This document shows positions 33,657 through 42,037 of a stretch of 64,000 nucleotides of DNA, piece by piece (the stretch's first letter is position 1; every line of letters begins with the position of its first letter). A program made the position numbers and the translations under genes. The stretch comes from Streptomyces hygroscopicus. Its GTDB lineage: Bacteria; Actinomycetota; Actinomycetes; Streptomycetales; Streptomycetaceae. Location: NCBI RefSeq assembly GCF_026168105.1, contig NZ_LBMW01000025.1, positions 56,670 through 120,669 on the forward strand. The letters are read 5' to 3'. The notes under the pieces are model-generated. The model was given only the letters and a program-made list of their open reading frames with translations. It ran no database searches and had not been told where the DNA came from.

Positions 33657-34498
33657 TTGACGGCCTCCCGGGCCTTGGACTCCAGGCGGCGTACGACGAA
33701 GCCGAGCGGGATCGTGACCAGCAAGTAGCACAGGCCGGCGACCAGGATCGGGGTGGAGTTGGCTGTCGTGCTGGCCAGGTCCCGGCCGAACTTGGACAGT
33801 TCGCGCTCCTCCAGCGTGACTCCGAGGAGCAGGACCAGCGAGGAGTCCTTGAAGAGCTGGACGAACTCGTTGGTGAGCGGCGGGAGGATGATCCGGAACG
33901 CCTGCGGGATGATGATCGAGACCATGGCCCGGGCGGGCGAGAAGCCCAGCGAACGGCCCGCCTCCATCTGGCCCTTGGGCACCGCTTGGATGCCTGCACG
34001 GAAGGTCTCCGCCATGTACGCGGCACCCACCAGGCCGAGCGCGATGGCCGCCTTGCCGTAGGTGCCGCCGACGATCTCCGTGCCCGGGAAGGCCAGCGGC
34101 ACCGCCACACCGATGAAGATGAAGATCAGCAGGGCGGGCAGGCCGCGGAAGATCTCGATGTAGACGCCGGCGACCCAGCGGTACGGGCCGACGGACGACA
34201 GTCGCATCAGGGCGAGGGCGATGCCGAGCACCAGGCCGACGGCGAAGCCGGTCACGGTGTACAGCACCGTGTTCTTCAGCGCCAGCGTGATGACGTCCGG
34301 GAACATCTGCTTCGCGATGTCCGGCTGTGCGAACTGATTCTGCAGCCGCCCCCAGTCCGCCGTGACCGCGAAGGCGATCACGGCGGCGACGAAGACGGCG
34401 TACTGGACGCCGCGCGACACCTTGCGCTTCTGACGTCGCGTCAGGCCCCTTCTGCGCGGCTGGAATCCGGTTTCGGCTGTGTCCGTGGTGCCACTCAT
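33653..34498 (-). CDS. Polar amino acid ABC transporter, permease
   Basis: A 281-residue permease of the HisM/GlnP type. A basic N-terminus (RRRGLTRRQKRKVSRG) precedes the first membrane helix (VQYAVFVAAVIAFAV). Helices continue around 75-100, and the coupling EAA-like loop reads EAGRSLGFSPARAMVSIIIPQAFR (about 180-203). It contains EIFRGLPALLIFIF, typical for this family. ATG at 34498 overlaps the stop of the binding protein gene. A single permease gene suggests a homodimeric channel. Confidence 0.94.
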   Translation of the reverse strand: MSGTTDTAETGFQPRRRGLTRRQKRKVSRGVQYAVFVAAVIAFAVTADWGRLQNQFAQPDIAKQMFPDVITLALKNTVLYTVTGFAVGLVLGIALALMRLSSVGPYRWVAGVYIEIFRGLPALLIFIFIGVAVPLAFPGTEIVGGTYGKAAIALGLVGAAYMAETFRAGIQAVPKGQMEAGRSLGFSPARAMVSIIIPQAFRIILPPLTNEFVQLFKDSSLVLLLGVTLEERELSKFGRDLASTTANSTPILVAGLCYLLVTIPLGFVVRRLESKAREAVK

Positions 34499-35343
34499 GA
34501 GGCGGAGGGCGAGGCCGGGGAGGGGTTGTACGGGCCGATCCACTGCTCGTACAGCTTCTTGTACGTGCCGTCGGCCTTCGCGTCCTTGATCGCCTTGTTG
34601 ATCGCGGCGCGGAGCTTGTCGTTGCCCTTCTTCACCGTGAAGCCGTACTGCTCACCGGTGTTGAGGTTGCCGACCAGCTTGAAGGCGTCGGCGTTGGCCT
34701 TGTCCTTGAGCCAGCCCTGGACGACCGGGTAGTCGATGACCACCGCCTGGACCTGGCCGCTGCGAAGACCGTTGATGACGGCGTCGGAGGACTCGAAGGA
34801 GATGGGGTCGAAGCCCTGCTTCTTCGCGTAGTCCTCGCCGGTGGTCTGCGCCTGGACGCCGAGCTTCCTGCCCTTGGCCTTCACGTCGGCGAGCGAGCCG
34901 ATGCCGCTCTTCTTGCTGACCAGGACGGCCTGGGTGGCGTCGAAGTACGGGTCGGAGAAGTCGACGTTCTTCTTGCGCTCGGGCGTGATGGTCATACCGG
35001 CCGCCGCCAGGTCGCACTGGCCGGAGTTCAGGAACGCGCCGGTCTTGAAGTTCTCGAAGGGCGTGTCGAGGATCTGCTGCTTCACGCCGAGGCCCTTGGC
35101 GACCAGGTCGATCAGCGAGACGTCGAAGCCCTGCACCTTGCCGTTGATCTCCGACTGGAAGGGCGGGTACGGCAGGTGTGTGCAGGTGGTGAGCTGGCCC
35201 GCCTTGACGACCTGGACGCCGCCCGCCGCCTTGCCGGCACCACCGCCGCTGCCGCTCGAGGTGCAGCCGGCCACGAGCATCACACCGGCCGTCGCGGTGG
35301 TGGCGGCCAGGATGCGGGCCCGGCGCCCGAGGAGCGTGTTCAC
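34495..35343 (-). CDS. Polar amino acid ABC transporter, substrate-binding lipoprotein
   Basis: A 282-residue lipoprotein. The signal ends at LVAGC (Cys about 27), the lipobox. The mature part follows the SBP family 3 pattern: PPFQSEINGKVQGFDVSLIDLVAKGL (about 60-85), LAAAGMTITPERKKNVDFSDPYFDATQ, VQAVVIDYPVV and the C-terminal KLYEQWIG. Ligand is probably a polar amino acid such as glutamine, glutamate or arginine; specificity cannot be read from this. It is the first gene of the transporter operon and has a very good promoter upstream. Confidence 0.94.
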   Translation of the reverse strand: MNTLLGRRARILAATTATAGVMLVAGCTSSGSGGGAGKAAGGVQVVKAGQLTTCTHLPYPPFQSEINGKVQGFDVSLIDLVAKGLGVKQQILDTPFENFKTGAFLNSGQCDLAAAGMTITPERKKNVDFSDPYFDATQAVLVSKKSGIGSLADVKAKGRKLGVQAQTTGEDYAKKQGFDPISFESSDAVINGLRSGQVQAVVIDYPVVQGWLKDKANADAFKLVGNLNTGEQYGFTVKKGNDKLRAAINKAIKDAKADGTYKKLYEQWIGPYNPSPASPSAS

Positions 35344-35385
35344 GGAGGACCTCTCTAGGGGTCTATGGGGGAGCTGTGGGTTCCG

Positions 35386-35414
35386 ATTATAAGGAGAAGT
35401 TTGAGTCCCTCAAA
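35386..35414 (-). promoter_or_regulatory. Consensus-like promoter and operator of the amino acid transporter
   Basis: On the minus strand, TTGAGG (35413-35408) and TATAAT (35391-35386) lie 16 bases apart, 43 bp before the lipoprotein ATG. The -35 is inside a perfect inverted repeat TTTGAG-TCC-CTCAAA (35400-35414), which looks like an operator. Confidence 0.7.
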
Positions 35415-35585
35415 TCAATCCGATGGCTACGAGACGGTTACGCCTCAGGCATCGATGGCAAGAGGGGCAAATCACATACGGTTCAGCCTCGCCTCACCCT
35501 CGACCGCGGTCACACAGAGTGAGGCGCCGCTGCCGCTGCGGGCGCGATCCATGGATGCGCCGGGCCCGGCACGACGACGCCGAAC

Positions 35586-35726
35586 GTGATCATCCGGGAG
35601 CACGCGGCGGACCTTCGTGAGGTCAGCCTCCGCTGGACGTACGTGCACATGATCGAGGAGTACGCCCGCCACAACGGCCATGCGGACATACTGCGGGAGA
35701 CTATCGACGGAGTGACCGGCGCCTGA
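35586..35726 (+). pseudogene. Fragment of a DinB/DUF664 family protein
   Basis: An open frame ends VSLRWTYVHMIEEYARHNGH and ADILRETIDGVTGA at a TGA (35724-35726). This is the typical C-terminal signature of Streptomyces DUF664 (DinB-like) proteins, whose full length is about 160-180 residues. Only some 46 codons remain (a GTG at 35586 could start them), and I see no upstream coding part in any frame. It therefore looks like a remnant left by deletion. Confidence 0.6.
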
Positions 35727-35964
35727 AATCGGCATTACTTTCCGGCTCCCCCGGCTCCCTTTTTCATTAAATCCCCGGTGGGCAGCTTCCCACATTCTTC
35801 TGCCCGCTTTTTCCGGACCTAAACGCAAAGATTCTGCGAACGCGAACCGATGTAATTCGGGCAGATCTCCCGGGGATTACCGGCATGTGATCGACTCCAC
35901 ATCGCACCCCTTTTGGCCTGTATTTTCCGGTCATACATGGGCAAATCTTCTCACCTTCACGCGA

Positions 35965-35981
35965 ACGCGCGCGCACGCGCA
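35965..35981. other. 17 bp alternating purine-pyrimidine tract upstream of ectA
   Basis: ACGCGCGCGCACGCGCA alternates purine and pyrimidine without a break, the type of sequence able to adopt Z-DNA under negative supercoiling. It sits about 75 bp before ectA, in a leader that is A/T-rich compared with the rest of the window (35727-36056, no gene found). Confidence 0.5.
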
Positions 35982-36056
35982 ATAACACATGGATCGCTCA
36001 TCCGTAACCCCCTCCAGCGATGCATTTTCCAATTTCCATGGGTAAATTCAATCCGC

Positions 36057-36599
36057 ATGACCGCCGCACAAGCAGACCTGCAAGCGGAAATCCTGGAAAT
36101 GCGGAAGGGACTGCGGATCGACCGTCCGGAGACGGCGGACGGGGCCGCGCTCTGGCGCATCGCCAAGGACTCCGGAGAGCTCGACCTGAACTCCTCCTAC
36201 AGCTATCTGCTGTGGTGCCGTGATTTCGCGGGCACCTCGGCGGTGGCGCGGGCCGAGCCCGACGGGCGGCCCGTCGGCTTCGTCACGGCGTACCTGAGGC
36301 CCGACCACCCGCGCACCCTCCTGGTCTGGCAGGTGGCCGTCGACGCCTCCCACCGCGGGCGCGGACTCGCGGCGCAACTGCTCGACGCGCTCACGGCGCG
36401 GGTCAGGGCCGAGCACGGTGTGACCCGGATCGAGACGACGATCACCCCGGGCAACACCGCCTCCGAGCGCCTGTTCACGTCCTACGCCCGCCGACACGGT
36501 GCGGACGTGGAACGCGAGGTCCTCTTCGAGACGAGCCAGTTCCCCGACGGGCCGCACAACCCCGAGGTCCTCTACCGCATCGGCCCCCTCTCCGTCTGA
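36057..36599 (+). CDS. ectA: L-2,4-diaminobutyrate N-gamma-acetyltransferase EctA
   Basis: A 180-residue GNAT enzyme acetylating L-2,4-diaminobutyrate, the second step of ectoine synthesis. Marks: LNSSYSYLLWCRDFAGTSAVA (about 44-64, EctA-specific), VGFVTAYLRPDHPRTLLVWQVAVD, and the acetyl-CoA loop HRGRGLAAQLLDAL near 98-111. ETTITPGNTASERLF follows. The ATG at 36057 gives the standard length; the in-frame extension upstream is unlike EctA. It is followed by ectB after a 52 bp, very C-rich gap. Confidence 0.96.
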   Translation: MTAAQADLQAEILEMRKGLRIDRPETADGAALWRIAKDSGELDLNSSYSYLLWCRDFAGTSAVARAEPDGRPVGFVTAYLRPDHPRTLLVWQVAVDASHRGRGLAAQLLDALTARVRAEHGVTRIETTITPGNTASERLFTSYARRHGADVEREVLFETSQFPDGPHNPEVLYRIGPLSV

Positions 36600-36651
36600 C
36601 CCCCACACTCCCCCTCCCCCTCTCCCCCACGCACCGAGGAGCGTTTGAGCC

Positions 36652-37923
36652 GTGACCATCACCCAGCCCGACCTCAGCGTCTTTGAGACCCTGGAGTCGG
36701 AGGTGCGCAGCTACTGCCGCGGCTGGCCCACCGTCTTCGACCGCGCGCACGGCAGCCGCATGTACGACGAGGACGGACACGAGTACCTCGACTTCTTCGC
36801 CGGCGCCGGATCACTCAACTACGGCCACAACAACCCCGTGCTGAAACGGGCGCTGATCGACTATCTGGAGCGGGACGGCGTCACCCACGGGCTCGACATG
36901 TCCACCACCGCCAAGCGTTCCTTCCTCCAGACCTTCCAGGACCTCGTCCTGCGGCCGCGCGATCTGCCGTACAAGGTCATGTTCCCGGGCCCCACAGGCA
37001 CCAACGCCGTGGAGTCCGCGCTCAAACTGGCCCGCAAGGTGAAGGGGCGCGAGGCCATCGTGTCCTTCACCAACGCCTTCCACGGGATGTCCCTGGGGTC
37101 CCTCGCGGTCACCGGCAACGCCTTCAAGCGCGCCGGCGCGGGCATACCGCTCGTGCACGGGACGCCGATGCCCTTCGACCACTATCTGGACGGCCGGGTC
37201 CCGGACTTCCTGTGGTTCGAGCGGCTCCTGGAGGACCAGGGCTCCGGGCTCAACCAGCCCGCCGCCGTCATCGTCGAGACGGTGCAGGGCGAGGGCGGCA
37301 TCAACGTCGCCCGGCCAGAGTGGCTGCGGGGGCTCGCCGATCTGTGCGCGCGCCGCGACATGCTGCTGATCGTCGACGACATCCAGATGGGCTGCGGACG
37401 CACCGGCGCCTTCTTCTCCTTCGAAGAGGCGGGGATCACGCCGGACATCGTCACGGTCTCCAAGTCCATCAGCGGCTACGGACTGCCCATGTCGCTCTGC
37501 CTGTTCAAGCCCGAGCTGGACGTCTGGGAGCCGGGCGAGCACAACGGCACCTTCCGGGGGAACAACCCCGCGTTCGTGACGGCGACCGCCGCCCTGGAGG
37601 CGTACTGGGCCGACGGGTCCGCCATGGAGAAGCAGACGCGCACCCGCGGCGAGCAGGTCGAGCAGGCGCTGATCTCGATCACCGAGGAGAACCTCGCCGA
37701 CGTCAAGGAGTACCGCGGGCGCGGACTGGTCTGGGGCCTGGAGTTCCACGACAAGCAGCGTGCCGAGCGCATCGCCCGCCGCGCCTTCGACCTCGGGCTG
37801 CTCGTGGAGACCTCGGGCCCCGAGAGCGAGGTCCTCAAACTGCTGCCCGCCCTCACCGTCACCCCTGACGAGCTGGACGAGGGCCTGAGCGTCCTCGCCC
37901 GCGCCGTGCGCGAGACCGTCTGA
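36652..37923 (+). CDS. ectB: Diaminobutyrate-2-oxoglutarate transaminase EctB
   Basis: A 423-residue class III PLP aminotransferase converting aspartate semialdehyde to L-2,4-diaminobutyrate. Marks: FFAGAGSLNYGHNNP (about 46-60), FPGPTGTNAVESALKLARK (about 109-127), VDDIQMGCGRTGAFFSFE (about 242-259) and the PLP lysine in TVSKSISGYGLPMSLC (Lys about 269). GTG start has GAGGAGCG upstream. First enzyme of the pathway, although second in gene order. Confidence 0.96.
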   Translation: MTITQPDLSVFETLESEVRSYCRGWPTVFDRAHGSRMYDEDGHEYLDFFAGAGSLNYGHNNPVLKRALIDYLERDGVTHGLDMSTTAKRSFLQTFQDLVLRPRDLPYKVMFPGPTGTNAVESALKLARKVKGREAIVSFTNAFHGMSLGSLAVTGNAFKRAGAGIPLVHGTPMPFDHYLDGRVPDFLWFERLLEDQGSGLNQPAAVIVETVQGEGGINVARPEWLRGLADLCARRDMLLIVDDIQMGCGRTGAFFSFEEAGITPDIVTVSKSISGYGLPMSLCLFKPELDVWEPGEHNGTFRGNNPAFVTATAALEAYWADGSAMEKQTRTRGEQVEQALISITEENLADVKEYRGRGLVWGLEFHDKQRAERIARRAFDLGLLVETSGPESEVLKLLPALTVTPDELDEGLSVLARAVRETV

Positions 37924-37953
37924 AACCACCCCGACAAGGAGGCACGTACCACC

Positions 37954-38352
37954 GTGATCGTCCGTTCGTTCAAGGACATCGAAGGCACCGACCGCCACGT
38001 CAAGGCCGCGTCCGGCACCTGGGAGAGCAAACGCATCGTCCTCGCCCGGGAGAAGGTCGGCTTCTCCCTGCACGAGACGATCCTGTACGCGGGCACGGAG
38101 ACGTCGATGTGGTACGCGAACCACATCGAGGCCGTCGTGTGCGTCGAGGGTGAGGCCGAGCTGACCGACCAGGAGACCGGGAAGACGTACACAATCACGC
38201 CCGGGACCATGTACCTCCTGGACGGGCACGAGCGGCACACGCTGCGGGTCAAGCAGGACTTCCGCTGCATCTGCGTCTTCAACCCGCCCGTGACCGGACG
38301 GGAGGACCACGACGAGAACGGCGTCTACCCGCTGCTCACCGAGGAGGTGTGA
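37954..38352 (+). CDS. ectC: Ectoine synthase EctC
   Basis: A 132-residue cupin that cyclises N-gamma-acetyl-diaminobutyrate to ectoine. Marks: MIVRSFKDIEGTDRHVKA at the N-terminus, the EctC-typical ETSMWYANHIEAVVCVEGEAEL (about 49-70) with metal-site Glu/Tyr, and YLLDGHERHTLR (about 88-99) with the His ligand. GTG start with AAGGAGG upstream. Length is exactly typical. Confidence 0.96.
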   Translation: MIVRSFKDIEGTDRHVKAASGTWESKRIVLAREKVGFSLHETILYAGTETSMWYANHIEAVVCVEGEAELTDQETGKTYTITPGTMYLLDGHERHTLRVKQDFRCICVFNPPVTGREDHDENGVYPLLTEEV

Positions 38353-39249
38353 ATGACCGTGACCACCACCGTCACCGATCTCTATCCCAGCCGCGGCACC
38401 ACCGAGGTGTCCGTCCCCCGTCAGGACCCCGTCGTCTGGGGGTCGCCCGCCACGCCCGGGCCGATCCCCGTCGCCGACCTGCAGGCCTATGAGCGCGACG
38501 GCTTCCTCGCCCTCGACGAACTGATCACCGCGGACGAGGTCGCCGTCTACCGGCAGGAGCTGCAGCGGCTGGTCACCGACCCGGAGATCCGCACCGACGA
38601 GCGGTCGATCGTGGAGCCGAAGTCCAAGGAGATCCGGTCCGTCTTCGAGGTCCACAAGATCAGCGAAGTGTTCGCGGGCCTCGTCCGCGACGAGCGCGTC
38701 GTCGGGCGGGCCCGGCAGATCCTCGGCTCGGACGTGTACGTCCACCAGTCGAGGATCAACATCAAGCCGGGCTTCGGGGCCAGTGGCTTCTACTGGCACT
38801 CCGACTTCGAGACCTGGCACGCCGAGGACGGTCTGCCGAACATGCGGACGGTGTCCGTCTCGATCGCGCTGACCGAGAACTACGACACCAACGGCGGCCT
38901 CATGATCATGCCGGGGTCGCACAGGACGTTCCTCGGCTGTGCGGGTGCCACGCCGAAGGACAACTACAAGAAGTCGCTGCAGATGCAGGACGCGGGTACG
39001 CCGTCCGACGAGGCGCTGACCGCGATGGCGAACCAGTACGGCATCAAGCTGTTCACCGGCAAGGCCGGTTCGGCAACCTGGTTCGACTGCAACTGCATGC
39101 ACGGGTCGGGCGACAACATCACCCCGTTCCCGCGCAGCAACGTCTTCATCGTGTTCAACAGCGTGGAGAACACCGCGGTGGAGCCCTTCGCGGCGCCGGT
39201 CCCGAGGCCCGCGTACATCGGGGCGAGGGACTTCACCCCGGTGAGGTGA
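38353..39249 (+). CDS. ectD: Ectoine 5-hydroxylase EctD
   Basis: A 298-residue Fe(II)/2-oxoglutarate dioxygenase that makes 5-hydroxyectoine. Marks: the EctD motif FGASGFYWHSDFETWHAEDGLPNMR (starting about residue 138), which contains the HxD iron ligands (WHSD), the distal His in CNCMHGSGDNIT (about 248-259), and an Arg in PRSNVFIVFNS for 2-oxoglutarate. The ATG directly follows the ectC stop. A strong hairpin ends the operon 18 bp after its stop. Confidence 0.96.
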   Translation: MTVTTTVTDLYPSRGTTEVSVPRQDPVVWGSPATPGPIPVADLQAYERDGFLALDELITADEVAVYRQELQRLVTDPEIRTDERSIVEPKSKEIRSVFEVHKISEVFAGLVRDERVVGRARQILGSDVYVHQSRINIKPGFGASGFYWHSDFETWHAEDGLPNMRTVSVSIALTENYDTNGGLMIMPGSHRTFLGCAGATPKDNYKKSLQMQDAGTPSDEALTAMANQYGIKLFTGKAGSATWFDCNCMHGSGDNITPFPRSNVFIVFNSVENTAVEPFAAPVPRPAYIGARDFTPVR

Positions 39250-39267
39250 GCGCGAACGCTCCGAGCG

Positions 39268-39297
39268 GCCCGCCCGTCCGCAGCCGGACGGGCGGGC
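39268..39297 (+). terminator. Terminator between ectD and the PLP enzyme gene
   Basis: A perfect 13 bp stem (GCCCGCCCGTCCG / CGGACGGGCGGGC) with a 4-base loop between two converging genes. It can serve both. Confidence 0.85.
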
Positions 39298-39314
39298 TGC
39301 GCCGTGTCGGAGGG

Positions 39315-40364
39315 TCAGCCCGACAGCACGTCCAGGAGACGATCGACGTCCGCGGCCGTGTTGTACAGATGGAAGGCGGCCCTCAGATGTCCCGCGCGGT
39401 CGGAGACCTCGACTCCCGCCCGGCTGAGCTCCGGCAGGCGGACGCCGAGACCCGGGACGGAGACGATCGGGGAGTCCGGGGCCGGAACCGGTTCGACGTC
39501 CAGGGCGCGCAGGCCGGCACGGAAGCGGTCGGCCAGGGCGAGGTCGTGGGCCTGTACGCGCTTCACGCCCAGTTCCTCCAGGAGCGCCAGGGAGTGGCGG
39601 GCGCCGGCGTACGAGAAGAGCGCGGGGCTCTCGTCGAACCGCCGCGCCGAGCGGGCGAGTTCGGTCACCGGTCCGTAACAGCTGTCCCAGGGTGCCTCGC
39701 CCGCGACCCAGCCGGCGAAGACGGGGGTGAGCCCGCCGAGGTCCTCGGGGACCACCAGGAAGGCCACTCCGCGCGGACAGACGAGCCACTTGAAGGCGAC
39801 AGCGGCGACGTAGTCGTACTTCGCGGCCTCGATCGGCAGCCAGCCGACGGCCTGGGAGGCGTCCACATACGTACGGGCACCGTGTTCCCCGGCGGCCGCG
39901 CGAATGGCGGGCAGGTCGGCGATCCGGCCGTCGGCGGACTGAGCCGCGCTGACCGCGACGAGGGCCGTGGTGGGCCGCACGGACTCGGCGATCCGCTCCA
40001 GGGGAACGGTACGCACCCGGAGGTCACGGCGCATGTGGAAGGGATTCACCACGGAGCTGAAGTCGGCCTCGGCCGTGAGGACCTCGGCACCCTCGGGCAG
40101 CGAGGCGGCGATCAGCCCGGTGTAGACGGCGACGGAGGCCCCCGCCGCCACCTGGCTGACGGGAACCCCGGTCAGCCGGGCGAATGAGGCGCGGGCGGCC
40201 TCCACATCGGCGAACATGTCGGTCGGCTGCCCGGCGGCGGCCGACTCCAGGGCGGTCCGCATGGCCTCCACCGTGCGGGCGGGCAGCAGCCCGGTGCTCG
40301 CGGTGTTCAGATAGGTGTTCTTCGGGGCGAACTCGGTACGGACGAGGGTCTCGAAGGTCTCCAT
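39315..40364 (-). CDS. Aminotransferase class V-fold PLP enzyme
   Basis: A 349-residue enzyme related to cysteine desulfurases and isopenicillin-N epimerase-like proteins. Marks: NTASTGLLPARTVEAM near the N-terminus (substrate end), VAAGASVAVYTGLIAASLPEG near 68-88, TYVDASQAVGWLPIEA with the PLP Asp, and AVAFKWLVCPRGVAFLV with the Schiff-base Lys. No catalytic Cys loop of desulfurases is evident. ATG at 40364 gives a normal start METFETLVRTEF; ATG at 40400 or a TTG at 40430 are alternatives because no start has a clear ribosome site. Substrate unknown. Confidence 0.85.
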   Translation of the reverse strand: METFETLVRTEFAPKNTYLNTASTGLLPARTVEAMRTALESAAAGQPTDMFADVEAARASFARLTGVPVSQVAAGASVAVYTGLIAASLPEGAEVLTAEADFSSVVNPFHMRRDLRVRTVPLERIAESVRPTTALVAVSAAQSADGRIADLPAIRAAAGEHGARTYVDASQAVGWLPIEAAKYDYVAAVAFKWLVCPRGVAFLVVPEDLGGLTPVFAGWVAGEAPWDSCYGPVTELARSARRFDESPALFSYAGARHSLALLEELGVKRVQAHDLALADRFRAGLRALDVEPVPAPDSPIVSVPGLGVRLPELSRAGVEVSDRAGHLRAAFHLYNTAADVDRLLDVLSG

Positions 40365-40463
40365 GGCACCACTGTGCGGCCGCGAGAACTCCAGGTCCAT
40401 TGCGGAATTCTGCCTGCTTCCCTCAAGCAACGCTTATACGTCCGCCCTGACCTGCACCCTTGC

Positions 40464-41180
40464 TCAAGGCTGCGGCACCGCGCACCCGTCCGGGCCGCAG
40501 GCGTCCGCTCCGGCGTCCTCGATCGGCTTCAGCTGCGGGCGCTCGCCCCACGCCTGGGTCAGTGCCCGGGTGAAGACCTCGGCGGGCTGGGCGCCGGAGA
40601 CACCGTACGTACGGTCGAGGACGAAGAACGGCACGCCATTCGCGCCCAGCTCGGCGGCCTCCCGCTCGTCGGCCCGCACGGCGTCGGCGTAGGCGGTGGG
40701 GTCGGCGAGCACTCCCCGGGCGTCCTCGGCGTCGAGCCCGGCCTCCGCGGCCAGCTCGACCAGCCTCTCGTCGGCCTCGGTGAAGACGGACCGCTCCTCG
40801 GCGAAGTTCGCCCGGTACAGGATCTCAACCAGCTGGTCCTGCCGCCCCTGCTCCTTGGCGAAGTGGAGCAGGCGGTGCATGTCGAAGGTGTTGCCGTGGT
40901 CGCGGCCCGTGGTCCGGTACTCAAGACCCTCGGCGGCGGCCTGCGCGCCCAGGTTGTTCTCCCCGGCCTGCGCCTGCGCCTCGCTCATCCCGTACTTCCT
41001 GGCCAGCATCGTGAGGACCGGCTGGACATCGCCCTTGGCACGGTGCGGGTCGAGCTCGAAGGAGCGGTGCACCACCTCGACCTCGTCGCGGTGCGGGAAG
41101 GCCTGAAGCGCCTTGTCGAATCGGGCCTTTCCGACATAGCACCAGGGGCAGGCGATGTCGGTCCATATTTCGACGCGCAT
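40464..41180 (-). CDS. DsbA family oxidoreductase (FrnE-like)
   Basis: A 238-residue cytoplasmic thioredoxin-fold protein. The active site is CPWCYVG (Cys 12 and 15), preceded by EIWTDIA, with a helical insertion at about 55-180. The cis-Pro region is ANGVPFFVLDRTYGVSGAQP (about 179-198). An extra pair of cysteines near the C-terminus (ACGPDGCAV) is common in actinobacterial FrnE-like proteins. No signal peptide, so it acts inside the cell, possibly in oxidative stress or polyketide tailoring. There is no polyketide cluster nearby. Confidence 0.88.
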   Translation of the reverse strand: MRVEIWTDIACPWCYVGKARFDKALQAFPHRDEVEVVHRSFELDPHRAKGDVQPVLTMLARKYGMSEAQAQAGENNLGAQAAAEGLEYRTTGRDHGNTFDMHRLLHFAKEQGRQDQLVEILYRANFAEERSVFTEADERLVELAAEAGLDAEDARGVLADPTAYADAVRADEREAAELGANGVPFFVLDRTYGVSGAQPAEVFTRALTQAWGERPQLKPIEDAGADACGPDGCAVPQP

Positions 41181-41257
41181 GTCTTCGGCTTCTCTCCGGC
41201 TCGTACGGGCAGGGAGACTCTCTCTCCGCCAGTACGTGAACGTTCAAGCAGCGGAGT

Positions 41258-41743
41258 TCATTCCGCGGGCACGGAGAACCTGAGGAAGAGATGGTGGTCG
41301 TCCTCGGCGGGCGGGATCTCCGGGTCGGGGACCCAGCCCTGGCGGGCGTAGAAAGCCTGGGCCCGCCGGTTGTCCACATGCACGTCGAGAACGGCCGTGC
41401 GCCGTCCGTCGGCCTGCCACTCCTCGACACAGGCCGCGTGCAGGGCGGTGCCGATGCCGCGCCGCCAGTGGTCCGGGTCGACGTGGAACTGGAAGAGCTT
41501 GACCGTGTCGGGGGTGGCGCCCTCCGGAGTACGGAAGGAGGCGACGGCGGCGATGCGCCCCTGCGTGACGGCGCACAGCACATGGCCGTCGGGGCGCTCG
41601 ATTGCCCCCCGCCACCTGGCCGACCAGTCGGCGCCGGCATCCGGGAGACCGTCCGGGTAGTACGTGGACCTGGCGCGCACCATCAGCCCGGCGACGGCTT
41701 CGGCCTCGATGGGCAGGGCGGTCCTGATCACCAGGGACTCCAT
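41258..41743 (-). CDS. GNAT family N-acetyltransferase
   Basis: A 161-residue acetyltransferase. The acetyl-CoA loop is HWRRGIGTALHAACVEEW (about 88-105); VDPDHWRRG and VHVDNRRAQAFYARQGW complete the GNAT core. Substrate unknown. ATG at 41743 (MESLVIRTALP) was preferred over ATG at 41764 because it gives the usual short first strand. Upstream lies an AraC remnant. Confidence 0.85.
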   Translation of the reverse strand: MESLVIRTALPIEAEAVAGLMVRARSTYYPDGLPDAGADWSARWRGAIERPDGHVLCAVTQGRIAAVASFRTPEGATPDTVKLFQFHVDPDHWRRGIGTALHAACVEEWQADGRRTAVLDVHVDNRRAQAFYARQGWVPDPEIPPAEDDHHLFLRFSVPAE

Positions 41744-41760
41744 GGTCCGATGCGCTTTGA

Positions 41761-41939
41761 TCATGCAGCGGAAGACGTGCCGGGGTCCGCCGCGGTTCCG
41801 AGGCGGCCGAACCGGGTGCGGTACGCGCCGGGCCGGCCCCTCTGCCGGCGGGGAAGCGGCGGGTGAGGGTGCGCACGGTGACGCCCGCGTGCCGAGCCGG
41901 GTCGGCGAGCGTGAGCGGCTTGCCGGGATTGCGCCCGGC
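41761..41939 (-). pseudogene. Remnant of an AraC/GlxA-type regulator (HTH part)
   Basis: Reading leftwards, one frame gives GKPLTLADPARHAGVTVRTL and TRRFPAG, the first HTH helices of an AraC-type DNA-binding domain. A TGA lies just upstream of this at 41940-41942. Another frame then gives GRPGAYRTRFGRLG and ends TSSAA at 41761, which resembles the C-terminal end after the second HTH. The part between is missing. The 294 bp gap is otherwise empty. Confidence 0.6.
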
Positions 41940-42037
41940 TCAGCCATGGGTTCCGGTGCGGACGTTCCTCCGTTCGGATGGCGTCGGGGGTCCGGGTGAA
42001 CCGGGTCCGGCCGCCCTGCGCCTGCGCAGCCAGATCC

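Noticed and set aside
36811..39789. Very long open frame on the minus strand covering the ectoine genes
   Set aside because: It is the reverse frame of ectB, ectC and ectD, whose protein families are unmistakable. GC bias at third positions keeps the reverse frame open.
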